Shown here: positions 11,961 to 23,398 of the stretch, piece after piece
How positions within the stretch are numbered: position 1 is the stretch's first letter
Layout of the letters: every line of letters begins with the position of its first letter
NCBI GenBank assembly: GCA_016648135.1
Contig: JADDOH010023653.1
Coordinates: 372,001-436,000, forward strand
Length of the DNA: 64,000 nucleotides
From: Agrypnia vestita
Lineage: Eukaryota; Arthropoda; Insecta; Trichoptera; Phryganeidae
Direction: 5' to 3'
Translations under genes and position numbers: made by a program
The notes under the pieces: generated by a model
Seen by the model: only the letters and a program-made list of their open reading frames with translations
Database searches by the model: none
What the model was told of the DNA's origin: nothing

Positions 11961-12868
11961 CGATTTTTTTAATACTCTTTTAATTATTTTTATTTTTATC
12001 GCGATTTTTTAAATTTATTATTACACCTTTTAATTTATTAGTATTCACCATATTGCGTATTTTTTCACCATTCTGTTATCAATTATTCTCGCATATTTTA
12101 GTTCTACATATATTTGTACCGAACCTATTACGTAATTTAAAAAAATAATGTGAATTATACATATTACGTTTATCTTTATCTCGAGTGTTTTCCAAGAAAA
12201 ACACATAAGTAAAACTAAAACCTCTCTTATATTATAAGATATTAATAAATTGCTTTTAAACATTCCGTACTAAAAATTTTCCGATTTCCCACAAAATAAT
12301 AATTTTAGAATTTTTATCCCACTTCTTATTTAAGAGCTAAATAATTCAAAATATTAGCCTCCTCAAAGAATTTGTAAGCTGGTAGTTAATTTTTAACGTA
12401 CAATTTCTCTTAATATCGGTGAAATTCAAAGGTTAGAAAAACGATCACGTCACGCCGCTTACACTGACACAAAATATTTCTACGGGTTCAGACCAGTTAA
12501 ATGGTTTATTCCAGCAATGGTTTCCATGTTAGTGATCATTCCGGTAGTCATCAATTTTCGCGTACAAGCGGGAAAATTTTGCCGCCATGTTCCGTGCTTG
12601 AAACCCGACGCCGCGTAAAGTGATGCGCCCCGCCCCTTTGTGATCTAATTTGCAGTTGGAAAATGTTACCAAAGTTAGATGGAGTCGGTCCCACGAAGAC
12701 CGTATCGAATTGCTAAGAACATTAAAACAGACATTTTTATGCGTCAAATAGAGGAGGGTATGCTGATTATAGACAAACATAGGTTTCACGTTATTTTCTT
12801 TGACACGGGTTTAAAATGTCAAAATATTAACGCTGCAGATTCTCTTTGATAACACCAACATCATTACG
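11961..12868. other. Non-coding stretch, partly complex
   Basis: AT-rich up to about 12400. From about 12420 to 12740 the composition is more balanced, and an 86-codon antisense frame (12529-12789) is open, but it has no recognisable motif and no splice context I trust. Confidence 0.35.
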
Positions 12869-13016
12869 TCTAGTAATACAATTGAGTTTCGCCATATACA
12901 CTTTTTTTAATATTAAAGTGTTTTTGACAGTATCATGATTTAGATACCGAGATCTATTATGTCTCGTAATACAACTGAGTTTCGCCATATACACTTTTTT
13001 AAATATTTAAGTGTTT
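12869..13016. repeat. Two-copy tandem duplication, 92-bp offset
   Basis: GTCTaGTAATACAAtTGAG with GTTTCGCCATATACACTTTT and AAGTGTTTT..GACAGTAT occurs at 12869 and again at 12961 with a handful of changes, a direct duplication of roughly 65-90 bases. Confidence 0.75.
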
Positions 13017-13966
13017 TAGACAGTATTTGAATGAAAATTAATATATTGGCAATGATACCACATTTACCTTGTACAAAGAATATTATTTTAAACATATAAA
13101 GACTAATATCTCCTTGTGGAATCGTTAGAGATTACGAATTTCAAAGGACTATCGCGCAATAACGGATACTACAGATTTAATGAATATTTTTTTATGATAA
13201 ACCCTTCGGGGATCTAAAGGATTGTCTTTTAATAAATATGAATTATTATTTTAGCCTAGAATATTTTAAATAAAATTATAGGATTTTAGAAATAATTCAA
13301 TTTTATGATATAATAACTGAATTGAATTGGCGATAGTTAATATTATCATTCTTATTTTTAGAATATTGTACATCATTTATTAACAATTTACCTTAAAAGT
13401 ACCGTAGATGGGCTACACACTTTAGATTTACGGACATGTGTCGTAAGTACTGAAAAGAATACTGTTTCAGTATGTGTTCAACTCACAGAGAATAAAATAT
13501 GTGCACAGGTGAACTAAACTAGTTGGTTATGAAAGGGGAATGAGTCACAGCGGAAGAATGACCCCCTACACAACTAAGCCTCTAAGAAACATTTATACTG
13601 CAGTTAAAGTATTTATTATTGCATAATAAAGTCTTCTAGTAAAAAGTTGTATTTCCGAGTCTCTTTAATAAATATTTCTTCTTTTATTAAGGCGTGACTT
13701 ACTTACTAAGACCTTTTAAGAGTTCTTAGTTTGACTTCTTTATAGTTTTTCAAAATTTAAAAGGAAAAGTATCTATAATTTTAAAGCTAATGTTAAAAAA
13801 ATATATTTAAATATTTAAAAATCTTATTTTTTGTATTATTACCGGGGTTTCCGGTTTCTTTATTCATATACTAATAAGAAATTTTTTTCTAGTAATAACC
13901 TCCCAAACCTAACCTTTTTTGTGAGTTACAGGGACCTTAAATAATAAGTTTCATCTGATATATAGG
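13017..13966. other. AT-rich non-coding stretch, no gene seen
   Basis: No gene or bounded repeat supported. Confidence 0.5.
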
Positions 13967-14205
13967 AATTTCGAAAAATCCAAATTATACTATAACTATT
14001 AATTATTTTTAAACAAACCGTCGCCACAAGTCTGCTTGCAAAGTTTCAGCTCGATTGGATCATGGAAAAAGGGTTAAAAATCGATCCAAAGGCAGACATA
14101 TGATAAGCCGACAAGCCGACAAGCCGACAAGCCAACAAGCAGTCAAGCTGACAAGCAAACAAGCAGACGCTACGAGTTAAAATATTTAAAAGGAGTAAAA
14201 ATAAA
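13967..14205 (+). repeat. CTC3 dispersed repeat, copy 4, 5'-truncated
   Basis: Contains the 3' half of the family: CAAGTCTGCTTGCAAAG, TTTCAGCTCGATTGGATCA, AAGGGTTAAAAATCGATCC and CGCTACGAGTTAAAAT, ending AAAAGGAGTAAAAAT. The normal short spacer before the last block is expanded into an irregular tandem array of GACAAGCC/GACAAGCA words (about 14105-14165). Confidence 0.6.
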
Positions 14206-15219
14206 ATTTCCTTCAACAATGTAATTTTACCTTTGTTGACACCGTTTCTGGAACCCATTGTTGAATTTATAAAATAATATTAAACACCATCTCACAGCGT
14301 TAAGGGGATTATTTATAAATACACATACTAATAAATAATTACATTGTTGAAATCGCTTAAGGCAAACTCATGAAACCATGTAGCATACATAAAATATTCG
14401 TGGGATATGAAAATTCAAAGATATGAGCTCAACATATATTTGGAATGTTGTATCGTTGTCTTCTAAAAGCCCATACTACTAAAGCTCATAAAGGGTTCGT
14501 TATACGATTTGTTGGAACCCCGTTGTGCGGGCCTGAACCCCCGAGCAATGAGTTCCTAAAAACGGTGTTCACAAGAGCGGTGTTCACAGAAACTCAAACA
14601 TAATACAAATAATTATTACAAGTGAAATTCCTTCAAATTATTGGAGTAATTTATAACATTATTATTTACATCAACGTGTCCTAAAAACAGCTTACCTAAT
14701 TACAACAGATGATATAATCTATAACATTTTGGAGGTCGGTATCATTTAACATACTAATGTTAAATATTTATTTTACGTTAACAAAAAACGTTAATTTTTT
14801 AATACATTTCTATAGAAATACAATCCATTGCAAAGGATTCATTACGCAATTTCCGTAAAATTGTATGGTGTACATATATTGGGATAAACTGGATTTCGAA
14901 AACAAGATTCTCTCACATCCTATTTGATTTCTATCAAACTTTTCTAAACAATTCTTATTAATATAATATATCAAACAAGTTCGCTGAACAATCTGATAAG
15001 CTGTGATTCAAAATAGTGACTGTTAAAAACTTTAAATATAAATAAAATTATAACGTTCAGTTAAAAAACACCATCTCTCACATACGTCTATCTACCTACA
15101 GATATTTATCCATTTAAAGTATTTTTTCGATATTATCTTTATTATTTTTTTTTTAATTTGAATATTTAGATTCCTTGACATTTTTTTTTTGTTTCGAAGA
15201 GTCAACATATATGTTGTGA
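14206..15219. other. AT-rich non-coding stretch, no gene seen
   Basis: No supported feature. A short GC-richer patch lies at about 14500-14590. Confidence 0.45.
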
Positions 15220-15249
15220 TTGTTCATCTCTAATATTACTTATTTAGTC

Positions 15250-15655
15250 TTCATAAGCAAAGACAGAATATATAAAACATGCATAAGACCTATCATAATA
15301 TTTGGTATCGAAGCAAAAGCGGACACGTCGAGAACTAAACAGCTCCTCAGAACTGCCGAAATGAAGACCCTAAGACCCATTGCGGGCAAGCCCCTCACAG
15401 ACAGAGTACCCAATGCGGAAATCTGCAGAACCTGCGACATTGTAAGATGGAGCAGGCAAAGAAGGCGTTTCTGGAGGGACCATGTCGAGAGAATGGACCA
15501 GACGAGACTTACCAGAGCCATGATGCACGGGATTCCAGAAGAGCGCCGACCACCAGGGAGACCACCAAAGAGATGGAGAGAGAGAGCTGAATGTCCTCGT
15601 CATAAGACCAAGACTGACCTGTAAACACAGATCAAGGATCTAACAAAAGAAGAAG
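15250..15655 (+). pseudogene. RTE-like LINE C-terminal fragment
   Basis: The frame ending at 15624 reads KTCIRPIIIFGIEA, KQLLRTAEMKTLRPI, RQRRRFWRDHVERMD and PPGRPPKRWRE. This is the standard C-terminal region after the RT of RTE-like elements (VRP.L.YG.E..., E...LR.I.G, RW.GHV.RM, GRP..RW). The first part of the protein, including the RT catalytic motifs, is missing, so the copy is 5'-truncated. The frame breaks down after the GRP block. An AAGAAGAAGAAGATC stretch follows at about 15645 and may be its 3' tail. Confidence 0.75.
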
Positions 15656-15842
15656 AAGATCTTCGACATACGACAACAATCCATTGAAGATATTTACCTT
15701 TTCATGTAGTAGTTTTGCCACTGTCATCACAGTAAGTCCTCTAGTCGTGTGCACCAAAGTTTTATAAAATGAATCGCTTATTTTTTTAAATTATTTTACA
15801 ATACGGTCATGATTCAGAAACATCGTTTTAAGTCTCAATGAT

Positions 15843-16028
15843 ATTTTTTCACATAATAATTTAAACATAAACTATCACATAACACACGCCAAAACAAAAA
15901 CAGGACAGTCCCGACTAATTTGCGACGGATTAAAACTATACAACGACCTGCCACAACAGACCAAACAACTGACCACTGACAAATTCAAAACAGATGTGAT
16001 AAAAATGCTAAAACTCGGCCAACTATAA
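15843..16028 (+). pseudogene. Jockey/CR1-like LINE C-terminal fragment
   Basis: Frame 15888-16028 reads AKTKTGQSRLICDGLKLYND then LPQQTKQLTTDKFKTDVIKM and LKLGQL, stop. The pattern LYN.LP......FK..L is the typical last segment of jockey/CR1-type RT proteins. The frame stays open back to about 15843. A 3' non-coding tail with AATAAA-type repeats follows to about 16165. Nothing upstream on this strand is recognisable, so it is a 5'-truncated dead copy. It is a different lineage from the RTE fragment 220 bases upstream. Confidence 0.65.
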
Positions 16029-16165
16029 AAAAATGACTTTGTATCTAAATTATATTATTATTATATTCCTATATTGAATCATGTAAAAATGTTATCCATA
16101 AACCTTTTAGGTTTCTATTATATTTTAAATAATAAAAAATAAATAAAATATTTTTAAAAAAAACG

Positions 16166-17060
16166 ACCGACGCCGACGTGGTGATAATGAAAACAGAAAA
16201 ATATTTTATAATAGTTTTAAAAATTAACGGCTAAATTAATTATTAAAATTACTCGTCATTCCAATGCACGATAAATGTTTTAAAAGTGATGTTCATAATT
16301 ATAAATTGCAAGTTAGCTTATGCAAAGCTCCACTCGGGCACAGCGAGGTTAAGTAAGGGAGCGGGGGATAACGGTCGGCCGTAAAACAGTTACGAGAAAC
16401 AATAAAAAGGGTAAAGCAGTCGTTATATTTGCATCGTTTTATTATAATTATCCACACATGTTGTTTCTTGTTTATAAAGGTTCATTTAGCACATATAACA
16501 CTCATTTAGCTCATTTAACAAAACAATAACTAATAAAGTTACTTTCATAAAAACAAACCACTGACACCATTTAATGCTTGCAATGCATTAAGTAAAGTAT
16601 TTAAAGCGACCTTAAATTATTTATCTGTAAATGTAACCCTAATACTTACTATTTTGTGTTTACAATTTATTTTGATTAAATTTAATAAATTGTAATCCTG
16701 TTATTCTCGTTCTTCTAATACCGTGTGAGTTTATTTTTGTTTGAGGACTTGAAACGATAATTGAAATTAGTGAAATTTAAAAAATGTATGTTCGTTTTGA
16801 AAACTCAGCAATACACAGCGTTGTTACCCGGCGTTCGAGCGTCGTCCTGGTAATTAATAATCCGATTGCCGACATCGTATTCCTATTTTCATTGTATTTA
16901 TTTAAAAGTATTTTTATTTTAAATACAATAATATTACACTATCGAAAGACCAAGAACGGCCTATGGCAATCTGGGGTGATCTATCACTTTTTGTATGTTA
17001 TGTTATTAACATTTTTAATTTATTTCTGGTCCCGTAATATATATATATATATATATACAT
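16166..17060. other. Non-coding stretch ending in a TA microsatellite
   Basis: Mostly AT-rich. A GC-richer segment at about 16320-16420 has no long frame. The 104-codon frame at 16784-17098 runs into the (TA)n tract and the mariner end and is not credible as a gene. A (TA)n run at about 17037-17056 abuts the mariner composite, in keeping with TA target preference. Confidence 0.4.
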
Positions 17061-17540
17061 GGTCTGTTCAAAAAGTATTGCGAAGTTTTAATTATTAATT
17101 TAATTATTATTAATCGAATATACGTAACGCAGGTTACGTATATTCGATTTTCGATTTTTTTGTGGCGTTATATTGGTACTTATATTTCTCACTTATGCCG
17201 ACAAATTTGGCCATTTTCAATGTTCAGTTAATTTTTGACAGCTGCTTTGCTTGCACGTGTTATGGCTCGTCTTCGATTTTTGCCTATTCCAAAAAATGTA
17301 TCAAAGAATCTATATCAAATTTTGTGTGAATAACAAAATTAAGCGGACGCATTCCGAATGTTGACTGTGGCATATGGTGAAGCTACTTTGAACCGAATCA
17401 GCGTTTATCGGTGGTACAAAATGTTCTCAGAGGGCCGAGAAGATGTGAACGACGAAGAGCGTGCCGGACGCCCGAGCACGTCAACACCATACGAAAACAT
17501 TGAAGAAGTGATGAAAATAGTATTGGCCAATCGTCGAATC
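17061..17540 (+). mobile_element. Mariner 5' half, forward arm of an inverted composite
   Basis: It starts with a mariner-type end GGTCTGTTCAAAAAGT. After non-coding leader comes the N-terminal helix-turn-helix part of a mariner transposase: SVYRWYKMFSEGREDVNDEE, then RAGRPSTS and EEVMKIVLANRR (frame 17358-17588). The leader carries a perfect palindrome around AATCGAATATACGTAAC (17112-17149) that the other arm lacks. The catalytic domain is absent because the sequence switches near 17540 to the opposite strand. A stop codon and a frame break precede the open stretch, so it is dead. Confidence 0.8.
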
Positions 17541-18228
17541 ATCCGGGCGTTTCCGGCGGATTGCTTCGCGCAAATAACTTGCAAATAATATTCCTTATTG
17601 ACTGTTCCACGTTATAATTATAAACCCATGATTCTTCACCAGTTATGACTCTCTGTAGCAAATTCGGGTCTTAGCGGATAGAGTCCAACAGCTCCTTAGC
17701 AATGTTAATGCGATGCTGTTTTTGGTTTTTTGGTACGAATTTCGCGGCCACCCATCTCATGCCCAAATCATTTGTAAAAATTAAATGGCATGAGCCAATC
17801 GATATTTTTAGGTCCTCAGCAACTTCTCTAATGGTGATTTGACGATTGGCCAATACTATTTTCTTCACTTCATCAATGCTTTCGTCTCGGATTGACGTGC
17901 TCGGGCGTCCGGCACGCTCTTCGTCGTTCACATCTTCTCGGCCCTCTGAGAACATTTTGTACCACCGATAAACGTTGCTTTGGCCCAGAGTAGCTTCACC
18001 ATATGTCACAGTGTTTTTCACACAAAATTTTATACAAATTCTTTGATCCATTTTTTGGAATAGGCAAAAATCGAAGATGAGCCAAAACACGTGCAAGCAA
18101 AGCAGCTGTCAAAAAGTACCTGAAAATTCAAAATAGCCGAAATTTTCAGTATAAATGAGATACATGAGTACCAACAGAACGCCACAAAAAAATCTAAAAT
18201 CGAATATACGTAACTTTTTCAACAGACT
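17541..18228 (-). mobile_element. Mariner 5' half, reverse arm of an inverted composite
   Basis: On the minus strand this starts AGTCTGTTGAAAAAGT near 18228 and encodes MDQRICIKFCVKNTVTYGEA, SNVYRWYKMFSEGREDVNDE, then DLKISIGSCHLIF and WVAAKFVPKNQKQHRINIAK. The 141-codon frame stops at 17671, but reading on gives DPNLLQRVITGEESWVYNY. That covers the first catalytic position of the family, where ITGDESW is usual and here reads ITGEESW. So there is a premature stop before the catalytic core and an Asp-to-Glu change at the first catalytic residue. It ends at the junction with the forward arm; the second and third catalytic aspartates are missing. Confidence 0.85.
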
Positions 18229-19328
18229 TCGTATATATATTTGCACGATAGTGTGCGCTAGTGATGGGTTCGCTCTGTACTGTAAGTACTACAATGTATT
18301 ATACCTCTTTCCATTTAAGAAAGATAATCGAATTAATATGTGTAAGCCGTGCGTACGAGGCACATTATTACGTTGTGGTCGTGTTTATACCCGTAAACTC
18401 CAATACAATGAAACAATGTGCGTCGTACCCGTGGCCTACACATAGTAATTCAATTGTCCTTTTTAAAAGAGATCTAGTACACACTTGAAACCCAACCCCC
18501 CCCCCCCCCTCTTCTAACAGTCCTTAATTTTTTGGATGTTCATGTAGATAAAACGACTCTTTCAAATTTTACAGTACAACAATTAGTACACTTCATGTAG
18601 TTTATTGAAGTAGATAATGTGTTATGTTTCGGCCACTATGAATATAGCGCTCGCTTTGTAGTCTTCAAACTAATGAACGTGTTTGTGTTGTAGTCTATTT
18701 TGAAATGAATTTTTTCCTTTCGCTAGTATGCATACACACAATATAGGTTAGAAGGGTGGTAAATGAATGGAGTTGAGGAAGATATTATGTATTTTAATTT
18801 GTACTTTAATTTATTATTTCACTTATTTCATTACCTCTGAATTTTGTTTACCGTTTTTAATGTATGCTCTTATGTATTATTTATATATGTATCGATACTA
18901 TTTATTCGAGATCCTCCGATTTTTAGGCCTTACTGTTACTGAACAAAACTACAAAATACTTATTTCTAATGCGCAAATCGCTATAACTACGGTTTTGTTA
19001 CATTATGGGAAAGAAATTTTACCAGTATTTTGTTTTGCTAGAGCAAACTATTGTAAAATATAGATTATTTATTTACCTCATAAATTTAAATTCGCAGATT
19101 TTAATAATGCTGGAGGGAAATATTATAATTATTCCTGTACAAATGTATAAACATTAATAAATGATCTGCCCTTACCCTTACACATTGATTCTTTAATCTA
19201 ATATTTAATTAATCTACTCTAAATCTTTTAGATTATTGAGAATTCTCGAGAAAATATTTCCCGTGAAGAAACGAAGGAAATTTTCAACTGCAGATGATCT
19301 CTGACATACAAAGTTTGCTGCCTATCCT
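18229..19328. other. AT-rich non-coding stretch with a C-tract
   Basis: A run of about 15 C residues lies near 18497-18512. A 98-codon hydrophobic frame (18767-19063) is composed of AT-rich codons and shows no conserved motif. No gene called. Confidence 0.4.
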
Positions 19329-19545
19329 TTTTTTTAAAATTTTTAAAAATACGCACACGGAATACATGTCATATGTTACAATTCTCTTACATAATTCATT
19401 TCTTAATTATAATATTCTTACAATTCTCAAACTCAGCTAAAAACCTGTGCTATGAAAATAGGACCAACTGGCTGGTGTCCTGGAATGAGCTCAAGCTACC
19501 GACCACCAGATGACTAGGAGAGCGTCATGACCACTACATCAATAA
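19329..19545 (-). mobile_element. tRNA-derived SINE, copy with head type 2
   Basis: On the minus strand the 5' part reads GTAGTGGTCATGACGCTC...GGTAGCTTGAGCTC...CCAGGACACCAGC, a tRNA-like head. The shared body follows: GGTCCTATTTTCATAGCACA...GAATTGT...ACATGTATTCCGTGTGCG, then an A/T-rich tail. The same body is found at 24001, 35871, 38640 and 44601. An insertion of about 30 bases (19381-19415) breaks the body in this copy. Confidence 0.7.
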
Positions 19546-19802
19546 GCAATTCTTTGGAGACAAATCACGGTTTTTATAGTCCCTGTATACATTATATCAC
19601 ATAGATTCCCCATGTTGCAAATCATTTCTTGTTTATTAGGTATGCTTTATATACTAAACGTCAAATGTCACTCTATTCACCATTCATGCTTTCTTCGTCA
19701 GTTAAGTGAATTGAAATAAATGCTTATGGTATTTTAATACCTTCTGTTAGTCTAACTTTTTGGTTGAGGACATCTACGTTTTTAAGCAAAGTTTGTGCCC
19801 AA

Positions 19803-20635
19803 GAATCTTCTAGAACGTTCTCCTTCCAGAACATTCTAGAACTTTATCAAACGTTCTGGAACCTTCTACAGTCACCGACACACTCCACTACTTTGTTTGG
19901 AACCTTAAAGAACTTTCGGAAGTCTTCTGAACGTCGTTCTCCTTCCAGAACTTTCTAGAGGTTTATCTAACGTTCTGGAATCTTCAGGTATCACTGACAC
20001 ATTCCGCACTCAGTTTACAACCTTATTTAACTTGCGGGAGTATTCTAGAACGTTCTCCTTCCAGAACTTTCTACAGATTTATCGAACGTTCTGGAACCTT
20101 CTAGACTAACCGACACACTCCGCCACTCAGTTTGGAACCTTATAGAACCTTATTGAATGTTTTCCTTCAAGAACCCTATAGAGCATTCGAGAAACATCAT
20201 GAACATTCTGGAACCTTCTAGACTCACTGACACTCCGCCACTCAGTTTGTGACCTTACAGAACATTCGGGAATCTTCTAGAACCTTTTTCTTCCAGAATT
20301 TTCTAAAGCTTTATCGAACGTTCTAGAACCTTCTAGACTCACCAGCATACTCTACCACTCAGTTTGGAACTTTATATAAACTTCTTGAACTCTCTGTTTC
20401 CAGAAACTTTTAAAGCATTCGAGAACCTTCATGAACACTCGGGAATCTTCTAGAACATACCCCTACCAGAAATTTCTAAAACTTTATCGAACGTTCTGGA
20501 ACCTTTAAGACTACCCGAGACACTCCTCCACACTGTTTGGAACCTTATAGAACTTTCGAGAATCTTCTAGAACCTTCTCCTTCCAGAACTTTCTAGTGCA
20601 GGTTTTTGCAGAACCTTCTAAACTCACCGAAGCAG
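19803..20635. repeat. Tandem array of about 115-bp units made of heat-shock elements
   Basis: Eight diverged units can be followed by CTTCCAG-like landmarks at 19823, 19942, 20058, 20165, 20290, 20397, 20463 and 20580. Each unit also carries the phrase CACTCCGCCACTCAGTTTGG or a variant. Between these phrases the sequence is built of alternating GAA and TTC triplets at exact 5-base spacing, which is the definition of a heat-shock element. Contiguous runs I checked are four at 19803-19820, four at 19824-19841, three at 19854-19866, four at 20084-20101, five at 20260-20282 and six at 20550-20577. The array is non-coding on both strands. HSF trimer binding is the known role of such runs; function here is inference. 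Confidence 0.85.
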
Positions 20636-21839
20636 TCGGCACGCCTATTTTGAAACAATTCGAAGCATTTGCGGCCCTTCCATAACAAAATAATTTGCTA
20701 AAAAGCACATTTTCGTCACCCACTCCCACCCACGCGCAGCCACCCCCCCCCCCAAACTCGCATATTTTCGATGTGAAACCAAGGGCTATCTACCACCATA
20801 ACCACCGGTGGGTGATTGTGGCTGGTTGTGGAGAAAACTTGGCGGATAGGGAAACATGGGTATCTTTATATATATTTTTATATATTGATTGATTAGTGAA
20901 TCAATTGAAGTGATCGGATAAAATCTGTCTATCAAGAAAATATTTGATAAAATGAGGTTTTAACTATGTTCTGCTATGTCGCAATAAATATTTTTTCAAT
21001 ATAAAATATTTAAAAAAATATTTATTTAAACTAAATCCCTGATCTTATCGTATGCCATTCTATGGACACGTATCACTGTGACTACAGAAAATAGCAGTTA
21101 AGTTTTTCAAATTTATTAGTTTATCAAAAAATTATGTCTTTTTATTCACTTGTATCAAAATCATTTGTGAGAATTTATTTCTTTCGGCTTTGTCTTCAGG
21201 AATCAAGTAGATTATTCGTCTTAAATGAAAAGGGGGATGGACTTTTAATGGACTTTAAGAACAGTGAATATTCTGAATCGGGGTGCCGGATGAGACTGAC
21301 TAACGAACTTAGCAGAAATACTTATAAGATTTGTTATTGAGAAAAGGAGTTATTGCGTATGTACACAATATTCGTTATATACTGCATATTTATAAAAGAA
21401 ATTTTTTCTTAGAAATATAATAAAACGTTCATCATAACAAAAATTAGGAACCAACGTGCGTGATAAAATTAAGAATTCAAAAGTTGTCGCTTTATTACAA
21501 ACGACTTGGTATGCTGTATTAAGAGAGTAGGTAGTAAAATATTGATTTTTTATATTTTATCAGTTATCTTAATATCTAGTGCCTTGTCTTTATTAATTCA
21601 GTAGTTGATTAAATTTTTTCAGTGTTTCCATATATTTCAACTCAGTTGATTTATTCACTTGTTATCAATGTGACTTATTTTAAAAAACATAAATCTGATC
21701 AGATGATATCTTTTAAATCTAGAAGAGATAATATCTTTAGAAATGTTTGAGTTATATTTTCAATATTTTGATTGCGGCATCAATCCGATTCCAATATCGT
21801 TATATTTCTTTTATTTACTGAAGCTGAGAGCGTTTGCAG
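20636..21839. other. Non-coding stretch with a C-tract
   Basis: A GC-richer segment with a run of about 12 C residues (20741-20754) follows the heat-shock-element array and may belong to the same repeat. The rest is AT-rich without a supported feature. Confidence 0.4.
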
Positions 21840-22090
21840 AGCTATGATTTCCAGTAAATAGAGTGGAATTTCAGCACACCTATGTTACTTTGGTGAGTTT
21901 TCCTCCAGCGCATAAGGAACGCCAAACGTACGCTGTGCGACCGACAGGGGCTAAGGAATTTTATGCAATAAACCAGCCATAGTCGAAAATAATCATAAAG
22001 CGTCGAGAAAATTCTCGCAACAAAGACTCTTATGCATCGACGTTTTGAGAGAATCGATACGCCCAAACGACTAGGGTCTTAGTGGAAAAA
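21840..22090. other. Compositionally complex non-coding patch
   Basis: Balanced composition in AT-rich flanks, not repeated in the window. A 74-codon antisense frame has no recognisable motif. Words such as TTTTATGCAATAAACC and AATAATCATAAAG resemble Hox/Cdx-type sites but prove nothing alone. Candidate conserved non-coding element. Confidence 0.2.
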
Positions 22091-22219
22091 ACGAGACTTT
22101 ATTTCTACCTCCAGAATACTAACATTACTCCGTATATATCACTGTAACTGCATTCGCTGATACTTTTGCTAATAAAGCAATATCCGGTAATGCTACTTGT
22201 TACGTAATGAATGAACAGC

Positions 22220-22261
22220 AATGAAGTATTCGTGTCCACAAAGGTACACGAATACTTCATT
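22220..22261. repeat. Perfect 16-bp-arm hairpin
   Basis: AATGAAGTATTCGTGT (22220-22235) and its exact reverse complement (22246-22261) flank a 10-base spacer, predicting a stable hairpin in either strand. Confidence 0.85.
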
Positions 22262-22436
22262 ACAAAGATCTGAATACATCTTGGAACCTATAGATTTCTT
22301 GGTTACGCATAAACCTAACTACAAATTTTCAAATTTTTGGGAGAGAAGTAACAAGTCAAGATTGATTAATTTTTTAGAAAAAATAAATAAAATCTGTAGT
22401 CGATACCGTCAAGTCTAAATTCATTTTAGTTAATTA

Positions 22437-22466
22437 CTGAAGATGGTGCAATACGCACCGAAAACG
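22437..22466 (+). other. Hammerhead-like motif, PLE-type
   Basis: CTGAAGA (22437-22443), one extra T, stem GGTGC (22445-22449), loop AATAC, stem GCACC (22455-22459), then GAAAACG. This copies the plan of the hammerhead ribozyme core (CUGANGA, stem II, GAAA) but with one additional base before the stem. The flanks (ATTACTGAAG..., ...GTTTTAATTTT) match the minus-strand motif at 37180-37208, which follows a Penelope-like protein tail, so the two are copies of one family. Cleavage activity is not implied. Confidence 0.5.
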
Positions 22467-23398
22467 TTTTAATTTTAATTAATTAAAGTTTTACAGTGCG
22501 TAGGAATTTTGTTTAATTTTTCTAAAAAGTTCATTGAATGGACTTCCATAAAGTTAATCACAAAAATTTTGAAACATCAAGATTGATGTTTGATTTAACC
22601 TTTACTTTACAATAATATATTTACCCAACAAGAATATATGTTAATTTATTTAATTAATATTTTAACTTCAAACTTATATGTTTGAGATATTTTCTTGGAA
22701 AACTATTTATTTGTATAACAGGCCGAACAGTACCTACACCTTACCAAACACCGCATAATTTTTTCGGTATGATTTTGTATTATTGAGCACTCGCAGTGAA
22801 GAGGTGGGTACTAAGACGCATTACTCTGTAATAAGTTGTGAGGACTTTACAACTATCAAAAGAACGCGAACCCTTACCATGAGTACTCTCTAAATATGAT
22901 TTTTCGATCATTATACACAGGAAAACAGAAGGCAGTACATGCTTAGGTAGAAAGAGATTATCTTGACCGCGTAAATTTAGAAAATTGTGCGGTGTCCAAA
23001 ATGCCGGTGATCTTTGTAATAAAAAATAAAAGTGAATAAATTAAGCATGCTTGCATCTTATGTAGGTTATTTATAATTAGATGTTTGCCACGATCACCCT
23101 CACCATTTGTCTGACCTATAATGGGGTGCTCGATGCTCACATCTATACCGTTTATGCACGATACATGGCTTAGTGTTACAATAATACATCATTTAACATT
23201 TTTATAGTAATTGAGTCATGATCGTCGCCTAAAACCAATTTCTTGTATAATCACCACCCTTATTATCTAGCTTCCTGTAAAGTCCCACTCAGATGTCTTC
23301 CCCCTATCATTTGGGGATATAAATATTTAAATAAACACTCGTTATTAACCCGCCATTGGTGACATCAATTTGACTTACATCATTGGTGACTTCGGTCT
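22467..23398. other. AT-rich non-coding stretch, no gene seen
   Basis: No supported feature. The segment 23320-23395 has two ATTGGTGAC words, reminiscent of retroelement leader sequence, but no LTR could be delimited. Confidence 0.4.

Noticed and set aside
12529..12789. 86-codon antisense frame
   Set aside because: No recognisable domain, no initiation or splice context, and composition shifts within the frame.
18767..19063. 98-codon hydrophobic frame, apparent small membrane protein
   Set aside because: AT-rich random sequence favours Phe/Leu/Ile/Tyr codons; there is no conserved motif, homologue in the window, or splice/poly(A) context.
22437..22466. Calling an active hammerhead ribozyme
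   Set aside because: The core has one extra base and I could not identify the cleavage strand with stems I and III, so only a hammerhead-like motif is claimed.
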